Shown piece by piece: positions 24,054 through 35,192 of a stretch of DNA of 64,000 nucleotides; positions within the stretch are counted from its first letter, which is position 1, and each line of letters starts with the position of its first letter. The stretch is from Polytrichum commune (lineage: Eukaryota; Streptophyta; Polytrichopsida; Polytrichales; Polytrichaceae). The position numbers were made by a program, and so were the translations under genes. The notes beneath the pieces are model-generated. The model was not told the origin of the DNA. It made no database searches and was given only the letters and a program-made list of their open reading frames with translations. The stretch is taken from the NCBI GenBank assembly GCA_950295325.1, contig OX485805.1, positions 41,440,758-41,504,757 on the forward strand, read 5' to 3'.

Positions 24054-24933
24054 GAAACACGAGGATGACATGTCACGGCGGGAATGTGAGCGGCACGAAT
24101 ACAGGCGCAAGAAGCGGAAGGCGCGGGTAATGTACCCAGCGGAGCTGCGCGACGAGGATTTCCACATTTGGTTTCCAAAAGCAGTGATGCGCACCATAGA
24201 AGAAGGCACGGAGGAGGTACATGAAGACGTTAGGGCCTTGATGTTACCTCCATCGGATGCAGCGAAGTCGTATCGATCCATGTATGCGTTTGGAAACCAC
24301 ATCCGTGTCCGAAGCGCACAGGCGCAATTGACAACGATGGACTCTGGGGTGGCCGCAACATTTCGACAATTATGTCGCTCGGGCCTGAAGGACACAAATC
24401 CAAAGGCAGCGGAGTTGGAGTATGTGGGTTGGGTGGAGGAAATCCTATCTGTGGACTATGGATTCTTCGAGGTGGTGGTCCTCTATTGCAATTGGGTCGT
24501 TGCAAACATTAAGGGAGATGGGGCGACGATGAAGCGCGACGACTATGGTTTCACCAGTGTAAACTTTGACAGATTGATCCCGTTCTCAGCACAATCATTT
24601 GCATTTCCTCTCCACATCGAACAAGTTTTTTTTGCACCTGACGTAGCGAAGTGTGGATGGGAAGTTGTTTTGCGCAAGGAACCGAGAGGGGTTCGGGTAT
24701 TCTCCAAACAACAAAGAACGGATGAAGTACAGTGCATAGCACTAGGTAGGACTTCTGATTTTCCCGGATTACAAGTGACGGCGTTTCAGGACGATATCGT
24801 ACCGAGAACACCCATATTGGGCGATGCAGTGGAAGTAGGGCCAGGAGTGGTTGCCAAGGCACTAGAATGTCTAGAGGGACCGGATGACGCATCGGTAGAT
24901 GACTCCGAGCACTGCGTATCGGACGGTGATTGA

Positions 24934-25589
24934 CTTCCCGTCCGTGCAAGAAGTTGTATAAATGAAACTTAGGTTTTTTATATATTTAATTTCAATTATA
25001 TACATGTTCAATTAGTCTCTTGGCAATAGTAAAAATCAAATTTCCTCCCCAATTTCCCCCCTATACTCCCTAAAACATCAATCAAGTAATTATTCAATAA
25101 ATAAACATGGGCCATTCCCAATTCTCATTGCCGTTCATACTATAACACACAAAGTACTTAATTTTGACCAATATCTGTCATTATTAAATAAATACTCCAC
25201 ACCATAATACTAGATAATGAGTCATGGGGCAAAAACACAAGAGGCCCATCTAGGGCAGCCTGAATTATCAAGGGCTGCCCAAAAGAAGGAAAAAAATGGT
25301 CCTAGTCAGAATGTGACTGAAGAATATGACTCGCAGAAAAATATGACTGCCACACATGACTGGGCGTCCACCATAGACGTTCCCCGTCGTTCCCTATAAA
25401 GGCACTCGCCGTTCCCATACGCCATATACAGTACATTTGCCGAATACGACACAAAAATATGACTGCGAGTCATATTTTTGAATTTCGTACCCGACAAAGG
25501 TCGAGGCCTGCCAAAATGTGACTGCATGTAGTCACCAGTCATCCCCAGTCATATTTCCCTAGTCACAAAATACCCAATCTGTTGTAGTG
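24934..25589. repeat. CACTA right subterminal region and terminus
   Basis: The first 270 bp are AT-rich and should include the TNP2 polyadenylation region. From about 25310 to 25560 there are dense TGACT/AGTCA motifs, then the 29-bp terminal repeat ending GTTGTAGTG. No gene. Confidence 0.8.
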
Positions 25590-25967
25590 CTTGACACTTA
25601 TTACCGGAGGTGTGCTAAAGTCAGCAGTGGAAGATCGAAGAGGAGCAAGGAGTTATGTTGACTCTTCCATCTGAGAAGCTGGCCAGCCAACAACACTATA
25701 CTTTCCAGCGCGAAGCTCCCACACATTGCCATTGTCAGTTAGCTTGGAGGACTCATGGAAGGAATGAACGAGCAATCCAGTATCATCGAAGATCTCACGG
25801 TCTACCCATACTGTATCAGGTTGAAGAGAGAACCTAAGGCAAAGATGAAGCTCCGAGACTACAGCAATACCCTGTGCATCAATGGGGAAGAGAATAGGAA
25901 CACCGATGCCATGGGAACGAATTTCGGCCATCTCAGAGATGGGAGGAAGAATTGACGATGAAGCCAT
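25590..25967 (-). pseudogene. DDE-transposase-like gene, 5' part beyond the CACTA insertion
   Basis: Removing the CACTA element and one CTT duplicate joins this segment to 8005-6611 in frame (..ISVKTEPDVDN..). On the minus strand an ATG at 25967 opens MASSSILPPISEMAEIRSHG and runs to about 25663. A short 48-nt intron (25662-25615, acceptor TTTAG after a pyrimidine tract) would then lead to the exon ending at the CTT site. The product is about 100 residues of no recognisable fold and would be the N terminus of the transposase-like protein. Its start codon is about 320 bp from the divergent start of copy 2. Confidence 0.5.
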
Positions 25968-26283
25968 GAATGAAGAGGACGCAAACAAAAAGGACCAAAG
26001 ATTTAAATGTCCATGTGAAAGATAAAGGAGATGACGATGAAGGTATAAAAATACACCCATGATAATCTGGAAGAGACAAAATTGTCAGACCCCCAAAAAA
26101 GGATACCCTTAATGAAAAAGACGGTTGTCAGACAGTGAAGCGCGCCTCGCAAGGGGAGGTCATGCAATTATATATAGAGAAGAAAACGAGTGGTCATTGT
26201 CTTTCCAATGTGAGAGTTTGATGTGGTGAGGTTGTGGAGAGGGAATAGAACGAGTTGGTGTGAATTGCGGGAGGGTTGAACAC
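25968..26283. promoter_or_regulatory. Candidate bidirectional promoter between transposase-like gene and copy 2
   Basis: About 316 bp between the divergent ATGs at 25967 (minus) and 26284 (+). An AATTATATATAGAG TATA-type box at 26166-26179 lies about 105 bp before the copy 2 ATG. A direct short repeat (TTGTCAGAC near 26081 and 26126) flanks a C-rich stretch. The promoter role is inferred from position. Confidence 0.45.
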
Positions 26284-29200
26284 ATGAAGGAAATAGGAAA
26301 TTCACAACCTTTGACAACGGAACCATCACAGAATAAGAAGAGGAGGTGAACATCTACACATTACACTAATAGGAAGAGGAAGACGGTGAGGACACAAAAG
26401 ATACAGACACCAAAGGCGCCAATCAAAGGCCGAGGGACACCCGAGGATTTAAGGAAGAACATCAAGACTAGGCGTAGACCAGCTTTGAGGTTAGATTGTG
26501 AGATTCCGCCATTTCATTTATCACCGATTTTGGAACAGGCGGACGGAAGTAACGCCCATACAATGACAGACGATGAGGAGTTGGGAAGTGACCACATACA
26601 CGAGGAAACACCCCAAGAGACGGAATCTACAAGTGTTGTAAGCAATCTTCAAATTCCCATGAATTCAGTTAATTGAGAAGAGCAGTAAAATAGTAGAACA
26701 CAATGACAAGTGATTCAACAATGTCGTTTTGTATGATTTGTGAAAATTGTTATGGACATTGGTTTATCTCGAATATAGGAGGTTGGGAAGAGTGGGGAGA
26801 GTGGAAATAGCTCCGACGAGGAAGAAGATGCGGAGTTAGAACAACAAGCACAAAACGCGTCGGTAGAGCTAGGAACGGAGGGAGCAACTCCATCGGGACA
26901 ATTCCATGTTCAAAGAAGATCAGAAATGAGGGAGTCCAAGGGAAAAACGGCCAAGGATGAAAGAAAAATATTTTCCGTGGGAGAAGGGGATGGTGAGGCC
27001 GAAACCCTAAATGGGGGGGTCGGAGGTACTACATCTAGGGTTCTCCGAAGTAAGGCGGCCACACCACAAAGGGCCGCCAACCGAGGGAGAGGGCGAAACC
27101 AAGCTAGGAAGGAGGGAAAGAAGTTGGAGAAGAGCACTTTGGAGAAGGCCATGGCCACGGAGGAGGGGAACTCGGGTGCTAGTGGTGATGGCGTCCACCA
27201 AGTTTTGGTATGGTTTGAGAACTCAAAATCAGATTTTGTTTGAAGTTTGTGGGTTGTGGATGGGATTCGGGTGATTCCAGGTGGCCATATATGGTGGTAT
27301 CGGCCGAGAGGGAGGAGCCCTCGGATCCGAGGCCTCATGTCTATGATACTAGGATTTCATATTTTGCTTGACTTTGTGGGAGGAGGTTGAGTTTCGGGCG
27401 ATTTCAGGGTGGCCATTGTGGGTGGTTTCGGCCGAGAGGGAGGAGCCCTCGGATCCGAGGCCTCACGGCCATGATACTTAGATTTCAGATTTTGATTGAC
27501 TTTGTGGGATGAGGTTGGGTTCGGGTGATTCCAGGGTGGCCAAATGAGATGGTTTCAGCCCTAGAGCGAGGAGCCCTCGGATCCGAGGCCTCACGGCCAT
27601 GATACTTAGATTTCAGATTTTGCTTGACTTTGTGGGATGAGGTTGGGTTCGGGTGATTCCAGGGTGGCCATATTCGGTGGTTTCGGCCCTAGAGGGAGGA
27701 GCCCTCGGATCCGAGGCCTCATGGCCATGATACTTAGATTTCTGATTTTGCTTGACTTTGTGGGATTTTGTTAAGTTCATGTGATTCAAGGGTGGCCAAA
27801 TGAGGTGGTTTCGGCCCTAGAGGGAGGAGCCCTCGAATCCGAGGCCTCATGGCAATGATACTTAGATTTCAGATTTTTGCTTGACTTTCTGGGATTTTGT
27901 TAAGTTGATGTGATTACTGGGTGGCCATATTAGTTGGTTTCGGCCGAGAGGGAGGAGCCCTCGGATCCGAGGCCTCACGGCCATGATACTTAGATTTCAG
28001 ATTTTGCTTGACTTTGTGGGATGAGATTTGGTTCGGGTGATTCCAAGATGGCCATATTAGGTGGTTTCGGCCCTAGAGGGAGGAGCCCTCGGATCCGAGG
28101 CCTCACTCCCATGATACTTAGATTTCAGATTTTGCTTGACTTTGTGGGATGAGGTTGGGTTCGGGTGATTCCAGGGTGGCCAAATGAGGTGGTTTCGGCC
28201 CTAGAGGGAGGAGCCCTCGGATCCGAGGCCTCACGCCCATGGTACTTAGATTTCAGATTTTGCTTGACTTGGTGGGATGAGGTTGGGTTCGGGTGATTCC
28301 AAGGTGGCCAAATGAGGTGGTTTCGGCCCTAGCGGGAGGAGCCCTCGGATCCGAGGCCTCACGGCCATGATACTTAGATTTCAGATTTTGCTTGACTTTG
28401 TGGGATGAGGTTGGGTTCGGGTGATTCGAGGGTGGCCAAATGAGGTGGTTTCGGCCCTAGAGGGAGGAGCCCTCGGATCTGAGGCCTCACGCCCATGATA
28501 CTTAGATTTCAGATTTTGCTTGACTTTGTGGGATGAGGTTGGGTTCGGTTGATTCCAGGGTGGCCAAATGAGGTGGTTTCGGCCCTAGCGGGAGGAGGCC
28601 TCGAATCCGAGGCCTCATGGCAATGATACTTAGATTTCAGATTTTTGCTTGACTTTCTGGGATTTTGTTAAGTTGATGTGATTACTGGGTGGCCATATTA
28701 ATTGGTTTCGGCCGAGAGGGAGGAGCCGTCGGATCCGAGGCCTCACGGCCATGATACTTAGATTTCAGATTTTGCTTGCCTTTGTGGGATGAGATTTGGT
28801 TCGGGTGATTCCAAGATGGCCATATTAGGTGGTTTCAGCCCTAGAGGGAGGAGCCGTCGGATCCGAGGCCTCACGGCCATGATACTTAGATTTCAGATTT
28901 TGCTTGACTTTGTGGGATGAGGTTGGGTTCAGGTGATTCCAGGGTGGCCAAATGAGGTGGATTCGGCCCTAGAGGGAGGAGCCCTCGGATCCGAGGGCTC
29001 ATGGCCATGATACTTAGATTTCAGATTTTGCTTGACTTTGTGGGATGAGGTTGGGTTCGGGTGATTCCAGGGTGGCCATATTAGGTGGTTTCGGCCCTAG
29101 AGGGAGGAGCCCTCGGATCCGAGCCCTCACGGCCATGATACTTAGATTCCAGATTTTGCTTGACTTTGTGGGATGAGGTTGGGTTCGGGTGATTCCAGAG

Positions 29201-32200
29201 TGGCCAAATGAGATGGTTTCGGCCCTAGAGGGAGGAGCCCTCGGATCCGAGGCCTCATGGCAATGATACTTAGATTTCAGATTTTTGCTTGACTTTCTGG
29301 GATTTTGTTAAGTTGATGTGATTACTGGGTGGCCATATTAATTGGTTTTGGCCGAGAGGGAGGAGCCCTCGGATCCGAGGCCTCACGGCCATGATACTTA
29401 GATTTCAGATTTTGCTTGAAATTGTGGGATGAGATTTGGTTCGGGTGATTCCAAGATGACCATATTAGGTGGTTTCGGCCCTAGAGGGAGGAGCCCTCGG
29501 ATCCGAGGCCTCACTCCCATGATACTTAGATTTCAGATTTTGCTTGACTTTGTGGGATGAGGTTGGGTTCAGGTGATTCCAGGGTGGCCAAATGAGGTGG
29601 TTTCGGCCCTAGAGGGAGGAGCCCTCGGATCCGAGGCCTCACGCCCATGGTACTTAGATTTCAGATTTTGCTTGACTTGGTGGGATGAGGTTGGGTTCGG
29701 GTGATTCCAAGGTGGCCAAATGAGGTGGTTTCGGCCCTAGCGGGAGGAGCCCTCGGATCCGAGGCCTCATGGCCATGATACTTAGATTCCAGATTTTGCT
29801 TGACTTTGTGGGATGAGGTTGGGTTCGGGTGATTCGAGGGTGGCCAAATGAGGTGGTTCGGCCCTAGAGGGAGGAGCCCTCGGATCCGAGACCTCACGGC
29901 CATGATACTCAGATTTCAAATTTTGCTTGACTTTGTGGGATTTTGTGAAGTTCATGTGATTACAGGGTGGCCAAATGAGGTGGTTTCGGCCGAGAGGGAG
30001 GAGGCCTCGGATCCGAGGCGTCATGGCAATGGTACTTAGATTTTAGATTTCTGCTTGACTTTGTTGGATTTTGTTAAGTTCATGTGATTACAGGGTGGCC
30101 AAATGAGGTGGTTTCGGCCCTAGAGGGAGGAGCCCTCGGATCCGAGGCCTCATGGCTTTGATACTAGGATTTCAGATTTTGCTTGACTTGGTGGGATGAG
30201 TTTGGGTTCGGGTGAATTCGAATCATTAATATGAATTCATCACTTTGAATTCAAATCATTTATTTTTGGTTGGGATTGTATTGGCCTTGCTAATATGCTT
30301 TCATGTTGGTAGGATTTCGACTTCTCTCTAGCTGGGCAGTCCCAACAAAATTCCGAAGAGGTCGTTCCACTGGCTTCTCCCGCGGCTGATGTGGATGCTG
30401 CCCAAGTTGTTCTAGGAAAGGTGATTATACTATTTACGCTTTTTGCAATTGTCTACATGTTTAGCCATCCCCCATTGGATCAACATATTATGAGTTCTTT
30501 CGTTCTAAACATGTTTGGTTTTTGTGTTTTTTTAAGGCTTCTTCACTTGGCCAAGATACGGTCATCGCAGTTGCCGACACGGATCCGGTTGTTAGTGAGC
30601 TCGAGCTTCGCAAAACACAAAAGGAGGATTCTAATGGTGTAATCCAACGCCTCCGGATTAAACCCATTGTAAAGTCCCGCTTTTTTATTCCTTTATGCCG
30701 CTTGCGATGCCTACCTCTTATCTGTCCAATCAGTGAGGTGGAGGTGCAGCGTCTAGAATGTGAATTTGTGATGGGGTACCGTGAGGGAGATCATGTACTG
30801 TATATGTCCTCGTTCAATGACGTTTCTGTGGACATGCCGGTCTCCCCTGATATTGTGTCCTCTTGGAGCCCTCTATGGCAAGAGACCAATGCTGAGTTCG
30901 AGGTCAAACTCAGAGATGGCCCAGATCTTGCACATCTATCTGGCAAGATGTTCTTTGTATGGGAAGGAAACCATCGACTCTCAGCATGGTGGAGGCACAT
31001 CAACAACAACCATGCCAATGAGAAGAGTTGGCATATCTCCGTGGATTGTATTGTGGTCGACCCCAGGGAATGCACGGGTGTCTTCCTCAATGCCATGAGC
31101 GACATTAATTGGTAAGCATTTTCCATTTGTTTTTTTATTTTTCTCGATCTTGTTATTCGACTTCCAACACATCTATTCTTCCAGGTCAACTGAGCATGAC
31201 CACGTGAAGGCAAGCATTCCTGCCAAGCTCCTTCGAATTCGTACGTTTGGAAGGTTGGACTTGTCGACATTCAAGGATCTCATTTCCCCGGCTGATTACA
31301 AAGCTTGCGAGAAATCGAAGGAGATTCGCCCTACTTGGTACAACCTCACCGCGGATGTCTTCGTGAAATTCCTCTACAAGGTATTCTAATGCATTCCCTC
31401 TTCCCCGTCTTCCAACCTTCTCAATTTCCATTCCGATTGTTTTTGCTTACAATGTCTTCCCTTGCAGAGAGACATTTCGGCTCAAGGAGACCTCGCTGTC
31501 AGGCAATATCGTGAAACCACACCCATTGCAGAGAGGAATGCCACTGATATTTGGAATGTCATGACCAAGGCCCAAGAGAGGACGATCAAGAGCATTCGGT
31601 CACGCACCTTTGAGAAATACATCTCCGTTGTTCACCCTGACAATGGAGATGACTTCTTTCACGAGGTATCATTTTTTTCGTGTTCCTAGTGCTCTTCGTA
31701 TTTTTTCAATAGCCAACTCTTCGAGAGTTTTTACTCATTTCACTCTTTTGGTTGTTTCAAGATTGACCGACACTTTAATGAGTTCCACTCGCCCGACATG
31801 ACAATTGAGAAGTTGCAAAAGATTGTCACGTGTCATGTTGAATCTTCATTCAAATCCAAGTGGCTTCATTGGTGGAACGCACCTCTTCAAGAGAGGTCGG
31901 ACAACAAGTTCCCCATCGATAAGCCCTTGAGGGAGAAAATTCTGGACGACTGGCTTCACAAGGTGTCCTTTTGGGCTCAGGTTCATACACCCCCTCCACC
32001 TCATTTTCTTTCACTTTTTTTTATTCTGCTTGTTCCATATCTAATCATCTCACTCTGTGCAGTTGGAGACAGAGGTCTCCATTGAAATTGATACCTTTCA
32101 AGAGAACCTCGGCGTCGACATTGATTGGGATGCATCCGAGACTATCTTGCGCCCTCGTGAGTATGTTGATCATTGGCGGATTGTCCTTTGGGATAGAGCC

Positions 32201-34534
32201 TTCAAACCTTATCTCGGCGATAACCCGGACATCGCCTTTGCCAAAGGTGATAACATCTCGGAGTTCGAGGAGGGGGCTCTCGCTATCAAGTGCGTTACAT
32301 ATCGGTAATGCATCTATCCTCCTCCTTTGCACTTCTCCCTCTTCATGGTTCTTGCTCCAACCCATGGTTTTCTTACTCTCTTGTTTTGTGTTGTAGTTAT
32401 ATCATGAGAGAGTTGGTTGCAAAGAATGCATTGGCATTATCTTCCTTGCCCGCCTACCTCTCGGACTGGGTGAACGTACTTTCTAGCCTTTGCGTATACA
32501 CGACCAAGCAAACAACCAAGTTTTCCAAGTCCCATTTGCAGGCTGCGGGATGGTACTTTGATTGTTCCGCAGGATTTGTCCCAGTGGAAGAGAAGCCTCT
32601 ATTTGATAGCCTTGTTAGTAGTGCTCCCGAGGACAACAATGTCACCTTTGAGGAGCCCGACATCATTGAAATTCCCCCTCCTCCGCCTAAGGTACCAAGG
32701 GGAAAGGGTAGAGCAAAGAAGACTGCCACTCAAGCCTCTTCCCAAGTTGTCACTCGGAGTGGTTCAAAGCCTCCCTTTGAGCCACCCACCCTTCCACACA
32801 GTCCATCTCTCGTTCCCTCGGTTCTTCCATCGGTTGCCCCCTCCGGTACTCCCTCGGCCTTTCGTCCACAATCTAATGCTACTCCTTCTCACAGTGGCAC
32901 TTCTCTTCTCTCCTTGCCTCGCAAGAGGAAGGCCGCCCTCTTGGATACGAGTGCCACCTCTTCGGAGTCGCCTACCACGCTTGCCCTCATCGAAAATGTG
33001 GACATGGTGCAACTCATGCTGGATTCTGACATTGCAGGAAGTCCCCTCCCGGCATATACGCGCATCCAAGAGTTCATTGCCAAGGTTTGTATGTTTTCCT
33101 TTGGAATTGATCATACTCCTTTTCGTTTGGATTGTTTTTTTTTCCTTCTTCATTTTTTCTCATTAATTTTTCCTTGCAGGCTGGGGCAGGTCGTTCCCGT
33201 GTGAACACCTCCTCGAATATTCACAACGGGCTCGATTTGATTTTCGCGGACATTCCCGAGAATTTGCCGGTGCCCAACATCTCCACCGAAGTTCATGTTT
33301 GGAACAAGCTCCACGAGTCATACTATGAATGTCTTTTTGCATTTGCAAAATCTAACCTATATGATCATGGTGTCGTTGTGCTTGCCCATTGTGCGAGTGC
33401 AAGTGTTTTTAGGCTTATTTTTTATTGGGCTCACACTTACGACTTTTACGTGGCCGAAGATTGGTTCGGGATGGCTGATTTGGACCTCCAAAACCCCGTG
33501 GTCCCCTCTGGAGTGGTAAGCAACTCTTTATCTTCCAACCCGCATTTGTTTTGCTTTTCATTTCACGAATTCAGTCTTATGAAATCGTATTCATTTTTTC
33601 AGACTCGGAAATTCAGTATCAAGGTTCTTGTTCGTGTTAACTCCGTTCTAAAAGTGCGACCGGAGGCCGCACAGGAGTATGGTTACCACCTCCAGCGTGA
33701 TGGCTGGTTGAATACCTTCACCGATGATAAGTGCCAGGCCATGCGCAGTGATGGGGTACCTTGGAGGGGTGCTCGCGAAAAGCATCACGTTTTTTTTTCT
33801 ATCATTTTCGCTACTCTCACCGACAAGAACGATATTATTATGGACTGGCAGTGTGGTGTAGATAAGCATTATCTTTCCGCATCGTCCTTACATTGAATTT
33901 TCCTTGATTTTTTTTACCCAAGTTACCATACTAACCTCCTACATGTCTTTGTTTTAGGTGGTTCGATTGTAGCATGTCGCTCCCTTGAGCGGCATATTGT
34001 GGCTCTTGAGAGTGACCCCGTCATTTTCAATGCACTCCTACTCCCTATGCGCGATCCCCAGCCTGCTCTAACTACTCGATCAGTTCCACCACCGTCTACA
34101 TCTATGTTTGATCCGCCTCAAAAGAAGACCAAAAGGGCATTCAGGTTCCTTTGTGCATAAGTTCGAATTTTTTTGTTTTTGCGTGTATGCCTTGATGTCA
34201 TTTACCCTTCCTCCTTTGTCATATTGTTTCTAATATTTTTGCTTTGGTGTTCTGAGACCCCACAGAGAACGCAATCCTTTGTCGACGCATGTTTTCGAGT
34301 CCTAAGGCCAAGTCCCCACTTTCTAATCGCGTCCTTACTGCGGACATGTTCTCAACGCCTTCCACGACGTTCGAGCTCCCTTGCTATGCGGCCGGGCTTG
34401 CCAATCTTTTAGCGGAAGCTCCGACTCCACCTCCTAGTCGCATCCGACCTTTCAACAAACTAGTAGAGGTTTATGTAGACATAGAGGCGGAGGAGGGCGA
34501 GGATAGTGATAGACAAGGTAGTCCTAGTTGTTGA
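26284..34534 (+). CDS. ParB/Srx-like + amino-methyltransferase-like fusion protein, copy 2 (apparently intact)
   Basis: Inferred exons: 26284-26345, 26373-26637, 26779-27207, 30313-30420, 30537-31111, 31185-31380, 31468-31665, 31762-31980, 32063-32304, 32397-33084, 33180-33515, 33603-33855, 33958-34144, 34300-34534. They total 3,993 nt (about 1330 residues) with all phases agreeing. The first intron (27 nt) is doubtfully short, so the extreme N terminus is uncertain. Residues 1-250 are basic/acidic and disordered with NLS-like KKRRKRK and RGRGR. About 315-480 is the ParB/sulfiredoxin-like module (FIPLCRLRCLPL.., GNHR at about 432-435). A Pro-rich linker holds GKGRAKK and PRKRKA. About 1010-1240 is methyltransferase-like: motif IV position GLDLIFADIPEN (D1018), VPWRGAREKHHVFF, then motif I position IIMDWQCG (D1187) and VALESD. 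The chemistry is unknown because catalytic residues are altered. Nuclear location is likely from the basic segments. Confidence 0.75.
27241..30215 (+). repeat. 128-bp minisatellite array inside intron 3 of copy 2
   Basis: About 23 tandem units of 128 bp. GATACTTAG recurs at 27473, 27601 and 27729, exactly 128 bp apart. Each unit carries a palindrome around CCCTCGGATCCGAGGCCTCA and a GGTGGTTTCGGCC segment. A variant unit with TTGATGTGATTACTGGG recurs at 27901, 28669 and 29309, i.e. 768 and 640 bp apart (six and five units), showing higher-order structure. The array sits between a GTATGG donor (27208) and a TAG acceptor (30312) that join exons in phase. The minus frames through it are repeat translations, not genes. 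Confidence 0.97.
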
Positions 34535-35157
34535 CTACGTCTCGGACCTCGATTTTGTTTGTATTGATTTTACTTTATAAGTTTATTTCTTGAATTTTTA
34601 AGTGGCTATTGCAAACGTCATTCATTCCCTTATTGAAGTTGGTTGGTGTTTGATTTCAATTCTCTAGATAGGTTCGGGTGGACAGGTTGAATATACTTTG
34701 GAGGTTGTCTAGTTTAGTTGTACTTGAAACAACCTAAGGATGTGAGTGTCTTTGAATGGTTACAATGGTTTCAATGTTTGTGTTAAGGTTAAATTATTGG
34801 CCCCATTGCCGAACCTTGAATGTTGTTGGTAAGGTTAGGCTCTCGACCACATTTCAAGATGCTTGAATGTGTGTGTTAAGGTTAACTCATATGTTCATCA
34901 TATGATTATGTTGGTATTCAATTGATGACGTAAGCCCTAATTTAATATGAATGTATTTGAAACCTAGACTATAAGAAGTTTGATAACAAATGCAATCTTC
35001 CACGCCTATAGATTCCGTTTGTTCCTCGAACAAGGTTTGGTTAATATCTCCACGGGAATGGGGTGTCTTTCCAAAAAAATTGAAGACATACTATCCCTAA
35101 AATCCACGGAAATAGGCAACCCTTCCCCTAAAATTATCCAACAAATCTAAAATTTTC
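34535..35157. other. 3' flank of copy 2
   Basis: AT-rich, with no open frame of note. Sequence such as GTTAAGGTTA and GGTTAGGCT is repeated loosely at 34780-34880. It presumably contains the copy 2 polyadenylation site. Confidence 0.4.
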
Positions 35158-35192
35158 CGCTCTTCATTCTCCGCTCTCCGCTCTACGCTCAC
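35158..35192 (+). repeat. Heptamer array of five units after copy 2
   Basis: Five heptamers: CGCTCTT, CATTCTC, CGCTCTC, CGCTCTA, CGCTCAC. The number of units, total length (35 bp), strand and final heptamer are the same as at 6580-6614 after copy 1, although the surrounding DNA is not alike. Confidence 0.85.

Larger units (their letters stand above)
21255..24933 (+). pseudogene. CACTA TNP2 transposase (Transposase_21, DUF4218, DUF4216), one-base frameshift
   Basis: Exons 21255-22687, 22864-23762 and 24054-24933. The start is an ATG after an AT-rich leader, and the end is TGA at 24931-24933. Exon 1 has an acidic N terminus, a CPTCHKSRF zinc-type motif near residue 172, then the TNP2 core including MKWHVGGKSKDKVM, LGLALDGVNPF (likely first catalytic Asp) and RACPVCGP. 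At a run of seven A (22428-22434) the frame shifts: it would stop at 22467-22469, while VYLGHRRQLPMTHQWRR continues in the next frame. Exon 2 (RHTLDVMHCEKN..GLKSHDYHVLMQ..FPPSFFDIMSHL..RWMYPIERYLKTLKGYVRN) matches DUF4218. Exon 3 (FEVVVLYCNWV..PFSAQSFAFPLHIEQVFFAPD) matches DUF4216. This enzyme would cut and join the element ends. Both introns carry TGACT/AGTCA motifs. Confidence 0.92.
8009..25589. mobile_element. Complete CACTA (En/Spm) DNA transposon with nested gypsy element
   Basis: Both ends begin CACTACAACAGATTGGG when read inwards. The perfect terminal inverted repeat is 29 bp (8009-8037 and 25561-25589), flanked by the 3-bp target duplication CTT (8006-8008 and 25590-25592). It carries two divergent genes: a TNP2 transposase on + (21255-24933) and a second gene on minus (20578-8828). 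Total length is 17,581 bp, about 10.3 kb without the nested retrotransposon. Short motifs of the type ATATGACT...AGTCATAT occur in the subterminal DNA and also in introns of both genes. The TNP2 frame has a one-base shift and the minus gene has a TAG codon, so this copy is probably no longer autonomous. Confidence 0.96.

Noticed and set aside
8009-25589. Reading the gypsy and CACTA genes as one large host gene cluster
   Set aside because: Terminal repeats, target duplications and in-phase exon rejoining show clean nesting of three layers.
29661-30024. Minus-strand frames of about 80 codons with repeated SDPRAPP/RGLLPLGR sequence
   Set aside because: They are translations of the 128-bp minisatellite, rotate frame every unit and have no coding evidence.
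34266-34305. CACAG acceptor at 34265 for the last exon of copy 2
   Set aside because: It leads to a stop after 13 codons and loses the C terminus conserved with copy 1; the acceptor at 34299 keeps the phase and the conserved end.
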